A stretch of DNA of 64,000 nt from Candidatus Eiseniibacteriota bacterium (lineage in GTDB: Bacteria; Eisenbacteria; RBG-16-71-46; CAIMUX01). The translations under genes were made by a program, and so were the position numbers. The DNA is taken from the NCBI GenBank assembly GCA_020633975.1, contig JACKCR010000002.1:1364001-1428000 (forward strand). Direction: 5' to 3'. The stretch's first letter is position 1. The number at the start of each line of letters is the position of its first letter. The notes below the pieces were generated by a model. That model saw nothing but the letters and a program-made list of their open reading frames with translations. It had not been told where the DNA came from and did not search any database. Shown here piece after piece: positions 25,785 through 34,595 of the stretch.

Positions 25785-28700
25785 TTATCCCCCGTCGGTC
25801 TCGTATTGGATTTCGGGGATGTCGCGGAGGTAGACGCGGAAGTAGTACGAGCCACTCGAGCGGTACTCGAAGAAGAAGGTCCAGCAGTGGAGGTCGCGGG
25901 TCATGCTGAAGGAGTGGCTGCGGAAGCTGCCTTCTTTGAGGTCGTAGTAGGCGCTCGCGGACATCTCCCACTTCGACGTTGGGGTGAGACCGAGGCTGGC
26001 GTTGAGGCTCTGGGAGCGGGAGGAACCGCGTCGGCCGGAGTAGTCGTGGGAGAGGCTCAGGTTCCAGGGGACCGTGCCTGAGGCGCCCTGGAGGGCTTCT
26101 CGGTTGCCGAGGTCCGAGCCGCGGAAGTCGACTTGGCCGAGTTCGCCGTACTCCAGCTGGTCGCTTCCGGTCGTGTCTGCGGTTGCGCTGCGGGAGAACA
26201 TGCTACTGGAGAGACGCACCGCGGTGCGCACGTCGAAGGACTGGTTGGTCCACTCGTATGGATCGACGCTGAAACGATAGGAAGAGTTGAAGGTGTTGAA
26301 CGGGCGGAGCTGGACCGTGTTGGAGAGGTCTGACCACTTCTCCACGCCCTCCCCCTTGGCGAGGTAGTTGTAGCTCGTGCTGGTGTCCATGGAGAGCACG
26401 TTCTCTTTCTTCACCACTGTCTCTCCGCGCTTCCACTTCGTGTGGATGCGCTGGGAGAGCGAGAGGCTGAGAGACTTGCGTTCCGAGCCGGAGAGTCCGA
26501 TGCCTCCCACCGAAGGGAAAGTCTGCCGCGTAACGGTGCGGAAGGTCGAGTCGGCCTGCATCTCTTCGGTCTCGTAGCTGAGGCTCTCGAACTCGGGCTG
26601 GTAGCTGTAGGAGACGCTCGGTTCCACGACGTGACGCACACCTGCGAGCGGGCCGGCCCCGAAGGGCAACGTGCCGTAGAGGGTGTTGCCCGCAGAGACC
26701 GATGCCGACCAGGTTCCGCCGACTTGATTCATCCGCTCTCGGTTGTCCTCGTGGAACCAGGCGACGTTCCCGCTCACGCTCGGGGTGACCCTCAGGTAGG
26801 GGCCGAGGCTCCTGGTGTCGCGGAGCGACCACGCGGCGGCGGCGGCGCTGTTCTCTTCCGAGCTCTCCTCGAACCGTTTCGTGCGGACATGGCGGAAGCG
26901 ATAGGACGTCGAGACGTAGGTGCTGGAGAGGAAGGGCAAACGGCCGCCCCGGCCGATGTCGTCCGCGGCTCGGCCGAGAGGGAACGAGTTGACGTTGAGG
27001 TTGACCGAAGGGTAGCTCTCGCTGATCTCGACTCCGCCGCCTGCTTGCTCGTCCAGATACTGTGTGCGCGTCGCGTCGACGGAGACCCGGAAGAGCGACC
27101 AGCTCTTGGAGAAGCTCGCAGAGGAGTCGAGCTGGCGGTTGAGCCGCTCGTCGACCCCCGCTCCGATGTCGTAGTCGTCGATGAACGACTTGTCGCTCCG
27201 GAAGTTCGCTCGCATCGTGAGCTGGGCGCCGCTATCGAACTGCTGCCGGTGATCCCCTTGGATGCTCCATCTCTTCCGCCGCGTTCCCGAGTTCGAGTCG
27301 ACGTACTCGCCCTTCACGCCGCCGTCGAAGTAGTATCGGAGCGCGTAGTTGAAATCGGCGTTGAGCTTGAACTCCGGACCCCGATCGTAGAAGTCGAACC
27401 AGGTCTTGAGGTCCGCGTAGTCGCTCATCGTCCAGTAGTAGCCGATGTTCCGAACGAAGCGGCCACGGTTGTTGTTGAACCCGAACTCCATGTTCGGGAA
27501 GAGGAATCCGGACTGCCTCCCCTTCTGGAGCGGGAAGAAGTAGTACGGAATCGCGAAGACCGGGATTCCTCGGATGTGGAGGATGACGGGACGGGCGACG
27601 GCCTTGTCCTTCATCATCAGCTTCATCTTCGAGGAGTGGAAGCTGTAGTGAGGCGGGTCTTCCGCGCAGGTGGTGTACTGTCCGTCCTTCACGAGAAGCG
27701 CGTCGTCCGAGAGCTTCTTGATCTCCTTGCCGTAGTAGTAGCCACCGTCGAAGGCGGTCTTCCCCTGGTAGACCATTCCTTCGCGTTCGTCGGTCCGGTA
27801 GGTCATCCGCTCACCTACGACTTCGGACGCGCCGTCACGGAGCTTGGGCTCTCCCTTCGCGACGACGAGTTCGTCGTCGGCGAAGTAGTCGATCTCTTGC
27901 GAGGCGAGTTCGTTCTCGTGGTACACCATCCGCCCAGAGCCGCGGATGGAGAGTCGATCCTCTGACGAGTAGAAACGGATCGTGTCGCCCTCGTAGATCA
28001 CCGTTTCGTCGAGGAGGGCGTCGAGTGGGGACCCGAGACTGTCCGGAAAGTCGATGCTCCGCGCGGAACGGAAGTGGACGAGCCTCGGATCGATCGGCTT
28101 GTCGAGATCCCGCCGTTCCGGACGAGAAGGGCCGAACGTATCCGGGATCCGCGAGCGCTCCTCGCGACGCTCGCGCGCAGCGATCTCCCGAAGCGAGTCG
28201 GCCTCGGTAGGCCGGAACACCACGGTCGAGTCGGATCCCGCCGGGCGGAGGGATTCGAGGTCGCGTATCACCTCTTCCTCGGCGGGGACACCCCGACGGG
28301 CCGCAGCCACGGAGTCCGCGTCGGCACCTCCACGGCGCGCAACGTAGACGGACTCGGCGGCGGCGTCTCTCGCCATCCGTTCGCCGATGTCCGGGAAGAT
28401 CTGCCCGAGCTCGGACGGCGCGATCGAATCGAAGAAGGCGGGGCTCCGGAGCCGCCTGACGTTCCGCGCACTCGGGTACCGGTACTCGCCCGAGGCGGTC
28501 TGGATGAGGTCGACCCGGTCCGCATCGCTCGATCCCATCACGAGACGGATCCGTCGGGCCCGACTGAGGTTCCGCCCGGTCCCTTCGCGGATCTCGTCGA
28601 CGCTCGGCAAGAAGAGCGAGTGCGCGTCTCCGATCGCCTCGAGCCCTTCGACCTCGCCGTCCTCGATCGAAGCCTCGAGCGTGTCCCCGAGCACGAACTG

Positions 28701-29636
28701 GATCTCGCCCGGATTGGTCCGCGGGCGGTAGTCGACGCTCACCTTCCCGTACGCGCGAAGGACGTCGTCCGCGCCGGAGCGGACCCGGATGTCGAGGACG
28801 TCGGCGCGGATCTCACCTTCGTCGTCCCAGGCCACGGGGGAGCCGGTGAGGATGGTGCGGTTCCGGACGAGTTCGAAGTGGGCCTCCTCCCCCGTCGCCC
28901 GCACCGACCCTCGCTGGATCTGGACATTTCCGGCGGCGCGGCCGGAACGCTCCACTTCGTTCATCTCGAGTGTGTCCGCCCAGACGGTGAGATCCTGGTC
29001 GCGGCCGAATCCGGGGCGGTAGAGCCAGGGGTCGCCGATCACGGAGATCGCGCCACTCGCCTCGTCGTAGTAGGCGTCGTCTCCGGCGATCCAAGTGGAG
29101 TCGGCTAGGAGGAGAACTCGGACGTCTCCATGGGCTTCTCCGCGAGAGGTTCCGGAGCGGTATCTCACCCAGTCGGCCCAGATGATCCGCGTCGAATCGG
29201 ACAGCTCGGGCCGGCCGCGCAAGTCGACCATCTCGAGGCGACGGTCGTAGGTGAGCTGTCCGGAACGGAACTTCCCGAGCTCTCCCGTGCCGTGGACGTT
29301 GCCGACGAGGTCGAGCATCCGGTCGAACCTCCGGTAGACCCCTTGGTCGGCGTAGACGATGCCGAGGCTGTCCTGGATCCGCACGCGACCGACCATGACG
29401 AGGAGCGACCGCCCGTCGTCGATCCGCCCACGATCCGCCGTGATCCGTAGTCGCCCGTGCGTGATGTCGGGAAAGAGGATTTCGCTGCCTTGCCCGCGCG
29501 TGCCCCAGAGGCTGTCGCCTTCGACGATCCAGGGCTCTATCGGAACCGGCACCTGCGCCTTCGGCTCCCAAGGAAGGAGCGAGACGAGGAGGAGCGCCCC
29601 GAGCAGTGCGAGGACGATGCGCGAGAGGATCGTCAT
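25785..29636 (-). CDS. lptD: LPS-assembly protein LptD with LptA-like N-terminal extension
   Basis: LptD is the outer-membrane barrel that inserts LPS. The start is ATG at 29636 with an N-terminal signal segment, overlapping the ROK stop as ATGA; 1283 residues is about 500 longer than E. coli LptD. Residues 60-310 are OstA/LptA-like strands (D-N/D-x-G-x-x-x-Y/V-x-G-N-V), and 380-545 are a charged disordered linker. From 545 come the LptD jellyroll and barrel, including P-Y-Y-F-F-P-L-Q-K-G-R-Q-S-G-F-L-F-P. Only two Cys are visible, C657 and C1251, allowing a single domain-to-barrel disulfide instead of the two in E. coli. Confidence 0.9.
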   Translation of the reverse strand: MTILSRIVLALLGALLLVSLLPWEPKAQVPVPIEPWIVEGDSLWGTRGQGSEILFPDITHGRLRITADRGRIDDGRSLLVMVGRVRIQDSLGIVYADQGVYRRFDRMLDLVGNVHGTGELGKFRSGQLTYDRRLEMVDLRGRPELSDSTRIIWADWVRYRSGTSRGEAHGDVRVLLLADSTWIAGDDAYYDEASGAISVIGDPWLYRPGFGRDQDLTVWADTLEMNEVERSGRAAGNVQIQRGSVRATGEEAHFELVRNRTILTGSPVAWDDEGEIRADVLDIRVRSGADDVLRAYGKVSVDYRPRTNPGEIQFVLGDTLEASIEDGEVEGLEAIGDAHSLFLPSVDEIREGTGRNLSRARRIRLVMGSSDADRVDLIQTASGEYRYPSARNVRRLRSPAFFDSIAPSELGQIFPDIGERMARDAAAESVYVARRGGADADSVAAARRGVPAEEEVIRDLESLRPAGSDSTVVFRPTEADSLREIAARERREERSRIPDTFGPSRPERRDLDKPIDPRLVHFRSARSIDFPDSLGSPLDALLDETVIYEGDTIRFYSSEDRLSIRGSGRMVYHENELASQEIDYFADDELVVAKGEPKLRDGASEVVGERMTYRTDEREGMVYQGKTAFDGGYYYGKEIKKLSDDALLVKDGQYTTCAEDPPHYSFHSSKMKLMMKDKAVARPVILHIRGIPVFAIPYYFFPLQKGRQSGFLFPNMEFGFNNNRGRFVRNIGYYWTMSDYADLKTWFDFYDRGPEFKLNADFNYALRYYFDGGVKGEYVDSNSGTRRKRWSIQGDHRQQFDSGAQLTMRANFRSDKSFIDDYDIGAGVDERLNRQLDSSASFSKSWSLFRVSVDATRTQYLDEQAGGGVEISESYPSVNLNVNSFPLGRAADDIGRGGRLPFLSSTYVSTSYRFRHVRTKRFEESSEENSAAAAAWSLRDTRSLGPYLRVTPSVSGNVAWFHEDNRERMNQVGGTWSASVSAGNTLYGTLPFGAGPLAGVRHVVEPSVSYSYQPEFESLSYETEEMQADSTFRTVTRQTFPSVGGIGLSGSERKSLSLSLSQRIHTKWKRGETVVKKENVLSMDTSTSYNYLAKGEGVEKWSDLSNTVQLRPFNTFNSSYRFSVDPYEWTNQSFDVRTAVRLSSSMFSRSATADTTGSDQLEYGELGQVDFRGSDLGNREALQGASGTVPWNLSLSHDYSGRRGSSRSQSLNASLGLTPTSKWEMSASAYYDLKEGSFRSHSFSMTRDLHCWTFFFEYRSSGSYYFRVYLRDIPEIQYETDGG

Positions 29637-30532
29637 CCAGCTCCTCTCGCAGCGACCGCGGCGCCGATCCAGCCCGCGGAGTTTCCGAGCGCCGCTGGCC
29701 TCACTTCCGGCACCTCGGACTCGGGAAGCAGTGTGTTCCCGTGAAGTGCCCTTCGCGCCGGCGCGAGAAGGCGCTCTCCGGCAGCCGAGATTCCGCCCCC
29801 GACGAGGAAGAGGTCGGGGTCGAGGATGTGCGTGAAAGACGCAAGGCCGAGACCGAGCCACTCACCAATGTGCTCCCACGTAGCCACCGCAGCCGCGTCT
29901 CCCTGTTCCGCTCGTTCATACACGTCGACAGGCCGGACGTCCTCGTCCGGCTCCATGCCGCGGCTCTCTCGCTCTTCGCAGTACCGACGAAGGATCCCTG
30001 AGGTCCCGATCAGAGCCTCGAGACAGCCACGATTTCCACACGAGCACTTCGGACCGCCGAGATCCAAGATGACGTGACCCAGCTCCCCTGCGTATCCGTG
30101 TCGACCGGTCCAGATCTTCCCACCGAGGACGATCCCCCCACCGACCCCCGTCCCGATCGCGAGGCCGACCACGTGGTCGACTCCTTGGGCGGCGCCGCAC
30201 TGGACTTCCGCCACGGTGAACGCATTCGCATCGTTGAGAACGGCGACCGGGCGACCGACTGCCGCCCGGAGCTTCTGACCGAGGTCGACGTGTGTCCAAC
30301 CGGGAAGGTTCGGCGAGGTGACGACCACTCCGTCCCGGATGATTCCGGCACAGGCCACACCGATCGCCAGGTCGCTCCCGAACCGAGACGCCGCCTTCTC
30401 GATCTCGTCGACGAGCGCATCGGGCCCGGAGCGGCTCGTCTCGAACTTCGACTCCTCCTCGATCATCCCATCGCCCGAAAGCCGGCCGACCTTGACGAAG
30501 GTTCCACCAATGTCGAATCCGAGAGTCGTCAT
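29633..30532 (-). CDS. ROK-family sugar kinase (glucokinase-like)
   Basis: The 299-residue kinase has the ATP phosphate motif D-I-G-G-T-F-V-K at its N-terminus, the catalytic base region N-D-A-N-A-F, G-T-G-V-G-G-G-I and the ROK zinc motif C-x-C-G-x-x-G-C-x-E (C-S-C-G-N-R-G-C-L-E). It would phosphorylate glucose or a related hexose. The ATG at 30532 overlaps the folC stop by one base (TGATG), and its own stop overlaps the lptD start. Sugar specificity is not evident. Confidence 0.9.
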   Translation of the reverse strand: MTTLGFDIGGTFVKVGRLSGDGMIEEESKFETSRSGPDALVDEIEKAASRFGSDLAIGVACAGIIRDGVVVTSPNLPGWTHVDLGQKLRAAVGRPVAVLNDANAFTVAEVQCGAAQGVDHVVGLAIGTGVGGGIVLGGKIWTGRHGYAGELGHVILDLGGPKCSCGNRGCLEALIGTSGILRRYCEERESRGMEPDEDVRPVDVYERAEQGDAAAVATWEHIGEWLGLGLASFTHILDPDLFLVGGGISAAGERLLAPARRALHGNTLLPESEVPEVRPAALGNSAGWIGAAVAARGAG

Positions 30533-31938
30533 CAGATCTGCTCCCCTGGCACGAGTCCGAGGTGTCGATAGCCTTCCTCGAGGACGAAGAGCGAGCCGGC
30601 CAGCACGACGAGCGGACCTTGCGGATTCGGCCCCGCGGACGCGCCGTTCCCGCGGTTCGCCGCGTTCGAGAGGTTCGGAGCATCCGCGCGGTTCACAGCG
30701 TCGGCACGGTTCGCAGCGTCCAACGCGGCCTGGAGCGCACTTCCCACGCTGTCCCACCACTCGAACTCGAAACCCGCACTCCGGGCGGCAGCCTCGAGTT
30801 CCTCCCGCGTCGCCGCTCTCGGCGTCATCGGCAGACTGAGCCGGATCCGGGGCGTGAGTTCGCGAAGAGGACGGAGGTAGCCGAGGTGGTCCTTCTTCGC
30901 GACCATCCCGACGACGAGGTCCAAGGGCCGCCCACCGAGGTAGTCCTTGAGGGCGGTGGCGAGCACTTCCCCCGCCTGCCGGTTGTGTCCCGCGTCGAAG
31001 AGGAGCGGAAGGTTCGGATCGGGCCGGTCGAGACGACCCGGCCATTTCCACACCGACAGGCCGCGTGCCACATCGTCCCAGCTCGGCCGACGCATGAGTC
31101 CGCCGGGGAGGCGCGCGGCGAGAGCAGCAAGCGTTGCGTTCGCGACTTGGTACTTCCCCCACGCACCTATCTCGAGCGAGAGGCCGTCTTCGGGTAGTTC
31201 CAGAAGCTCGCCCATCCCCGCCCGTGGAGCGAGTCGGAACCGCATGCGGAGATCCCCGGCCGGCTCGATCCCCCTCACCTGGACGAGGTCGCGCCGCGAG
31301 TGGCAGGGCGCGCCGATCCGCGACGCCTGTTCCCGGAGGGTGCGTACGGCAGCGGCGTATCCATCCTGGACGAGTGCGGGCACCCCGGGCCGGAAGATGC
31401 CCGCCTTCTCCCGCGCGATCTGCTCCAGCGTGTCGCCGAGAATGTGCACGTGGTCGTACCCGACAGAGGCGACCACGGAGAGACACGGTTCCGTCGTGTT
31501 CGTTGCATCGAGGCGTCCCCCGAGCCCGATCTCGAGGACGGCAACGTCGACGGCCGCATCTCGGAACGCGGTGAGCGAGAGTGCGACCCCGACCTCGAAG
31601 AAGGTCAGTTCGTACCGCTCCCAGACCTCGCGCCACCGGGTCACCTCTTCCGCGAGCGACTCGGGAGAGATCATCCGTCCGTCGATCCGGATCCGTTCCC
31701 GATAATCGACGAGGTGAGGCGAGGAAAAGAAGCCGGTGCGCTGACCGGAAGCGCGCAGGATCGACGCAAGCGCACTCGCGGTCGAGCCCTTTCCGTTCGT
31801 CCCCGTGACGAGGACGACCGGATAGTCGCGTTCGGGATGCCCGAGATCCCGGAGCGCGTGACGCATCCGGTCCAAGTCGAGCTTGATCCCACGGCTGTTC
31901 AGTCCGAGGAGGTACTCGGTCGCTTGTTCGGGCTTCAC
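30532..31938 (-). CDS. folC: Folylpolyglutamate/dihydrofolate synthase
   Basis: FolC adds glutamate to dihydropteroate and to folates. The 468 residues show the P-loop T-G-T-N-G-K-G-S-T (45-53), S-S-P-H-L (substrate loop), E-I-G-L-G-G-R-L-D-A-T-N and a D-A-G-H-N motif in the C-terminal domain. GTG start at 31938 overlaps the accD stop as GTGA. Between about residues 398 and 440 the family C-terminus is interrupted by a repeat-like stretch (N-R-A-D-A-V-N-R-A-D-A-P-N-L-S-N), which looks like a recent expansion in a surface loop. Confidence 0.93.
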   Translation of the reverse strand: MKPEQATEYLLGLNSRGIKLDLDRMRHALRDLGHPERDYPVVLVTGTNGKGSTASALASILRASGQRTGFFSSPHLVDYRERIRIDGRMISPESLAEEVTRWREVWERYELTFFEVGVALSLTAFRDAAVDVAVLEIGLGGRLDATNTTEPCLSVVASVGYDHVHILGDTLEQIAREKAGIFRPGVPALVQDGYAAAVRTLREQASRIGAPCHSRRDLVQVRGIEPAGDLRMRFRLAPRAGMGELLELPEDGLSLEIGAWGKYQVANATLAALAARLPGGLMRRPSWDDVARGLSVWKWPGRLDRPDPNLPLLFDAGHNRQAGEVLATALKDYLGGRPLDLVVGMVAKKDHLGYLRPLRELTPRIRLSLPMTPRAATREELEAAARSAGFEFEWWDSVGSALQAALDAANRADAVNRADAPNLSNAANRGNGASAGPNPQGPLVVLAGSLFVLEEGYRHLGLVPGEQI

Positions 31939-32777
31939 GTGAGTTGACGAGAGAGTCTTGCGTCGCTGAAGAACCGGAGCAGGGTGGCGAGCGTCGGCCG
32001 GAGTTCGTGACGGTTCACGATCCGGTCGACCATGCCATGGGTCATGAGGAACTCGGAGCGCTGGAATCCCGGCGGGAGCTCCTGGTTGATCGTTTGCTCG
32101 ATCACGCGCGGTCCGGCGAATCCGATGAGCGCCTTCGGCTCGGCCAGGATCACGTCACCGAGCGTCGCGAAGCTCGCGGAGACTCCGCCTGTCGTCGGGT
32201 GAGTCAGAAGCGAGATGAACGGAATCCCGCGTTCCGAGAGACGCGCGAGCTGCGCACTCGTCTTCGCCATCTGCATGAGGGAGAGAATCCCCTCCTGCAT
32301 GCGGGCGCCACCCGAGCACGAAACGATGAGCAACGGAATCTCGGCCTGGAGCGAGGTCTCGGCGAGGCGGGAGAGCTTCTCACCGACCACCGATCCCATC
32401 GACCCGCCGAGGAAGGAGAAGTCCATCACGCCGAGGCAGAGCTCGTTCCCCTCGATCGTCGCCTTTCCGGTCCGCACTGCTTCGCGGCCAGGATGTGCGG
32501 TGAGCGCCGCCTTCAGCCGGTCCGCATACTTCTTCGTGTCCTTGAATCCGAGGACGTCGACCGGCGCGACCCCGTGAAACAGCTCGCGGAACGAACCGGG
32601 GTCGACGAGCAGCTCGATGTACTCGTCCGCGGAGATCCGGAAGTGGTGCGAACAGCGCGGACAGATCCAGTGGTTCCGGGAAACCTCTTTGCGGTAGAGG
32701 ATCTCGCCACAATCAGGGCACTTGAGCCAGACACCGTCCGGCGTCTCTCGCTTCTGGGCCTGCGCCGCCTCTGCCAT
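31935..32777 (-). CDS. accD: Acetyl-CoA carboxylase carboxyltransferase subunit beta
   Basis: AccD transfers carboxyl from biotin to acetyl-CoA, the first step of fatty acid synthesis. The 280 residues have the zinc ribbon C-x-x-C (C-P-D-C-G) and C-x-x-C (C-P-R-C-S). The carboxyltransferase motifs follow: G-R-E-A-V-R-T-G, the oxyanion region S-C-S-G-G-A-R-M-Q-E-G and H-P-T-T-G-G-V-S-A-S-F-A. Start ATG at 32777 shares a base with the rimI stop (TGATG). It is normally paired with accA, which is absent here. Confidence 0.97.
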   Translation of the reverse strand: MAEAAQAQKRETPDGVWLKCPDCGEILYRKEVSRNHWICPRCSHHFRISADEYIELLVDPGSFRELFHGVAPVDVLGFKDTKKYADRLKAALTAHPGREAVRTGKATIEGNELCLGVMDFSFLGGSMGSVVGEKLSRLAETSLQAEIPLLIVSCSGGARMQEGILSLMQMAKTSAQLARLSERGIPFISLLTHPTTGGVSASFATLGDVILAEPKALIGFAGPRVIEQTINQELPPGFQRSEFLMTHGMVDRIVNRHELRPTLATLLRFFSDARLSRQLT

Positions 32778-33280
32778 CAGCTCTTCCTCCCTACGTAGGA
32801 CTGCGTCCCTGTCCCTCGGTCGCGCTGTGCTTCCGTCTGGAGCAGCAGCATCATGACGAGCGCGTCCTCTGCGTCGTCCTGGTAGTAGCCCTTCCGGATC
32901 GCCACCTTCACGAAGCCGTACGACTCGTAGAGTGCGATCGCGCTCTCGTTGCTCGCCCTGACTTCCAGCACGATGTGGACGGCGCCGCGGATCTTGGCTT
33001 CGTCGATGAGTTCCTGGAGGAGGAGCTTTCCGAGCCCTTTCCCGCGCTGCTCCGGAGCGACCGCGATGTCGCCCAGGTGCGCTTCGTCCGCGATGATCCA
33101 CGCGATGCTGTAGGCGAGGAGTTCGCCCTCCAGATTCCGGACCACGCGACAGAAGTTGTCGGGCCGGTCCTCGGCTTCGCGGAGGAAGAGCTCTCGCGGC
33201 CAGGGGTCGGAGAAGCACCTCGCTTCGAGTTCGGCTACGTCGTCCAGATCCTCTGGACCAAGTGGAAGGATCTCGTACAC
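32777..33280 (-). CDS. rimI: Ribosomal protein S18 alanine N-acetyltransferase RimI
   Basis: A GNAT acetyltransferase of 167 residues. The acetyl-CoA motif A is V-A-P-E-Q-R-G-K-G-L-G-K-L-L-L, and the E-V-R-A-S-N-E-S-A-I-A-L-Y-E-S-Y-G-F segment is diagnostic for RimI. It starts at GTG directly after the tsaB stop and is usually clustered with tsaB, as here. Substrate could extend beyond S18. Confidence 0.92.
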   Translation of the reverse strand: MYEILPLGPEDLDDVAELEARCFSDPWPRELFLREAEDRPDNFCRVVRNLEGELLAYSIAWIIADEAHLGDIAVAPEQRGKGLGKLLLQELIDEAKIRGAVHIVLEVRASNESAIALYESYGFVKVAIRKGYYQDDAEDALVMMLLLQTEAQRDRGTGTQSYVGRKS

Positions 33281-34003
33281 CTATCGGGTTCCCGGCTTGC
33301 GAGCATCGGCTGCTCGCAAGTAGAGCGGTTCCATGAGTTCGATCGAGCGTCCCGTCGCCTCGACAGCCTCGGGACGCGCCGCGAGCAGCGCCACGGGTCC
33401 GGGACGGCGTGCCATGGCCAGGCCGGACGCGATCCGGTCCCCCTCCCCAAAGAGGTCCGGGACCCGTTCACGGATCGACTCTACCGCCTCGCCGAGGAAA
33501 AGGAAACGGATCGGCCGCGGGCGTTGGAGCCGTTCCAGCACCGGAACTACGGCGTCCTCGAGCGACTCGACGCCCACGCTCTGGCCGGGGAGGTCCGCGA
33601 GCCAGTTCGCGCCTTCCCACCTCCCCACTTCCACGAACACCTGCCCCTTGCGAAAGCCGGTGAGGAGAACGATCGCGAGGTCAAGTCCGGCAAAGGGATA
33701 GGCCAGCGCGTGATGGGACGGCACACCGACCAGGGCCGTCTCCGCACCGAGTGCGAGGGCCTGAGCCGCCGCGACCCCGACCCGGATTCCAGTGAACGAC
33801 CCCGGCCCGAGGGAGACGCCGATCCGGCCGAGGTCGGCCACGGTCATGCCGTGCCGGTTGAGGAGATCGCTCGCCAGCGCGAGCAGGAGCTCCTCTCGGC
33901 CCGCAGCAATGTCGACGGCGCACTCTCCGAGGAGACGGTCCCCCACGGCGAGCGCCGCCCCGGTGAGCTTGCCGCTCGTCTCGAGCCCGAGGACCGGCTT
34001 CAC
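33281..34003 (-). CDS. tsaB: tRNA t6A biosynthesis protein TsaB
   Basis: An ASKHA-fold subunit of the TsaB-TsaD-TsaE complex that makes N6-threonylcarbamoyladenosine at A37 of ANN-decoding tRNAs. The 240 residues begin L-G-L-E-T-S-G and include G-P-G-S-F-T-G-I-R-V-G, the family signature. GTG start at 34003 overlaps the tsaE stop (GTGA). tsaD is not in the window. Confidence 0.94.
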   Translation of the reverse strand: MKPVLGLETSGKLTGAALAVGDRLLGECAVDIAAGREELLLALASDLLNRHGMTVADLGRIGVSLGPGSFTGIRVGVAAAQALALGAETALVGVPSHHALAYPFAGLDLAIVLLTGFRKGQVFVEVGRWEGANWLADLPGQSVGVESLEDAVVPVLERLQRPRPIRFLFLGEAVESIRERVPDLFGEGDRIASGLAMARRPGPVALLAARPEAVEATGRSIELMEPLYLRAADARKPGTR

Positions 34004-34590
34004 GCGGAGACCTCGGTCGCGGCCGCGCGTGTGGTCTGGTCCAGGCGAAGGAGCCCGGGCGCGAAGCGCACGCGGATCTCCCGCTCACCCTGCTGGTCGA
34101 CATCGTCGACCGCGGCGACATCCGGAGTCACCGCCGGGCCCGCCGGCGAAGGCCTCATCGACGAATCGCTCGCATCCTCAGGTTGAAGCGTCTCGGCCGT
34201 GGGCGTCGTCGACTCGATCGGAGTGATCTCGATCGATACGGCACGCTCCGGCCGCTCGTCTGCGCGCTCGGCCCACTCGACGAGAACGATCGCGTCCACG
34301 TTCTCTTCCCAACCGGCCAGGATCTCTTCATCGACGTCACTCAGGCGATAGAGGTCCTGGTGCACGATCGGAACGCTCGCCGCGTATCGGTTCTCGAGGA
34401 CGAACGTCGGACTGCGAACGCGGCCCGGGTAGTGGAGCCCGTCCGCAATGCCCTGCACGAGCCGCGTCTTGCCCGCGCCGAGTGGGCCAGTGAGTCCCAC
34501 CCAAACAGGAGGAACGAGCGCGAGAGCGAGCGCGCGCCCGAGCGAGACCGTTTCTTCTTCCGAGCGGGTCCGCCAGACCAGAATCGTCAT
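34000..34590 (-). CDS. tsaE: tRNA t6A biosynthesis ATPase TsaE, with C-terminal extension
   Basis: TsaE hydrolyses ATP to recycle the t6A complex. The P-loop T-G-P-L-G-A-G-K-T is at 34-42, with the switch H-Q-D-L-Y-R-L and the E-W-A-E-R motif. The start is ATG at 34590. The core ends near residue 125 and a roughly 70-residue acidic, Pro/Thr/Ser-rich stretch follows, with V-D-Q-Q-G-E-R-E-I-R-V-R-F returning a strand. The family is normally about 150 residues, so part is an insertion. Downstream tsaB overlaps by four bases. Confidence 0.93.
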   Translation of the reverse strand: MTILVWRTRSEEETVSLGRALALALVPPVWVGLTGPLGAGKTRLVQGIADGLHYPGRVRSPTFVLENRYAASVPIVHQDLYRLSDVDEEILAGWEENVDAIVLVEWAERADERPERAVSIEITPIESTTPTAETLQPEDASDSSMRPSPAGPAVTPDVAAVDDVDQQGEREIRVRFAPGLLRLDQTTRAAATEVSA

Positions 34591-34595
34591 GTCGA

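Noticed and set aside
25253-25909. Plus-strand Gly/Arg-rich frame over the repeat region
   Set aside because: Composition-driven, crosses the lptD stop and contains no recognisable domain.
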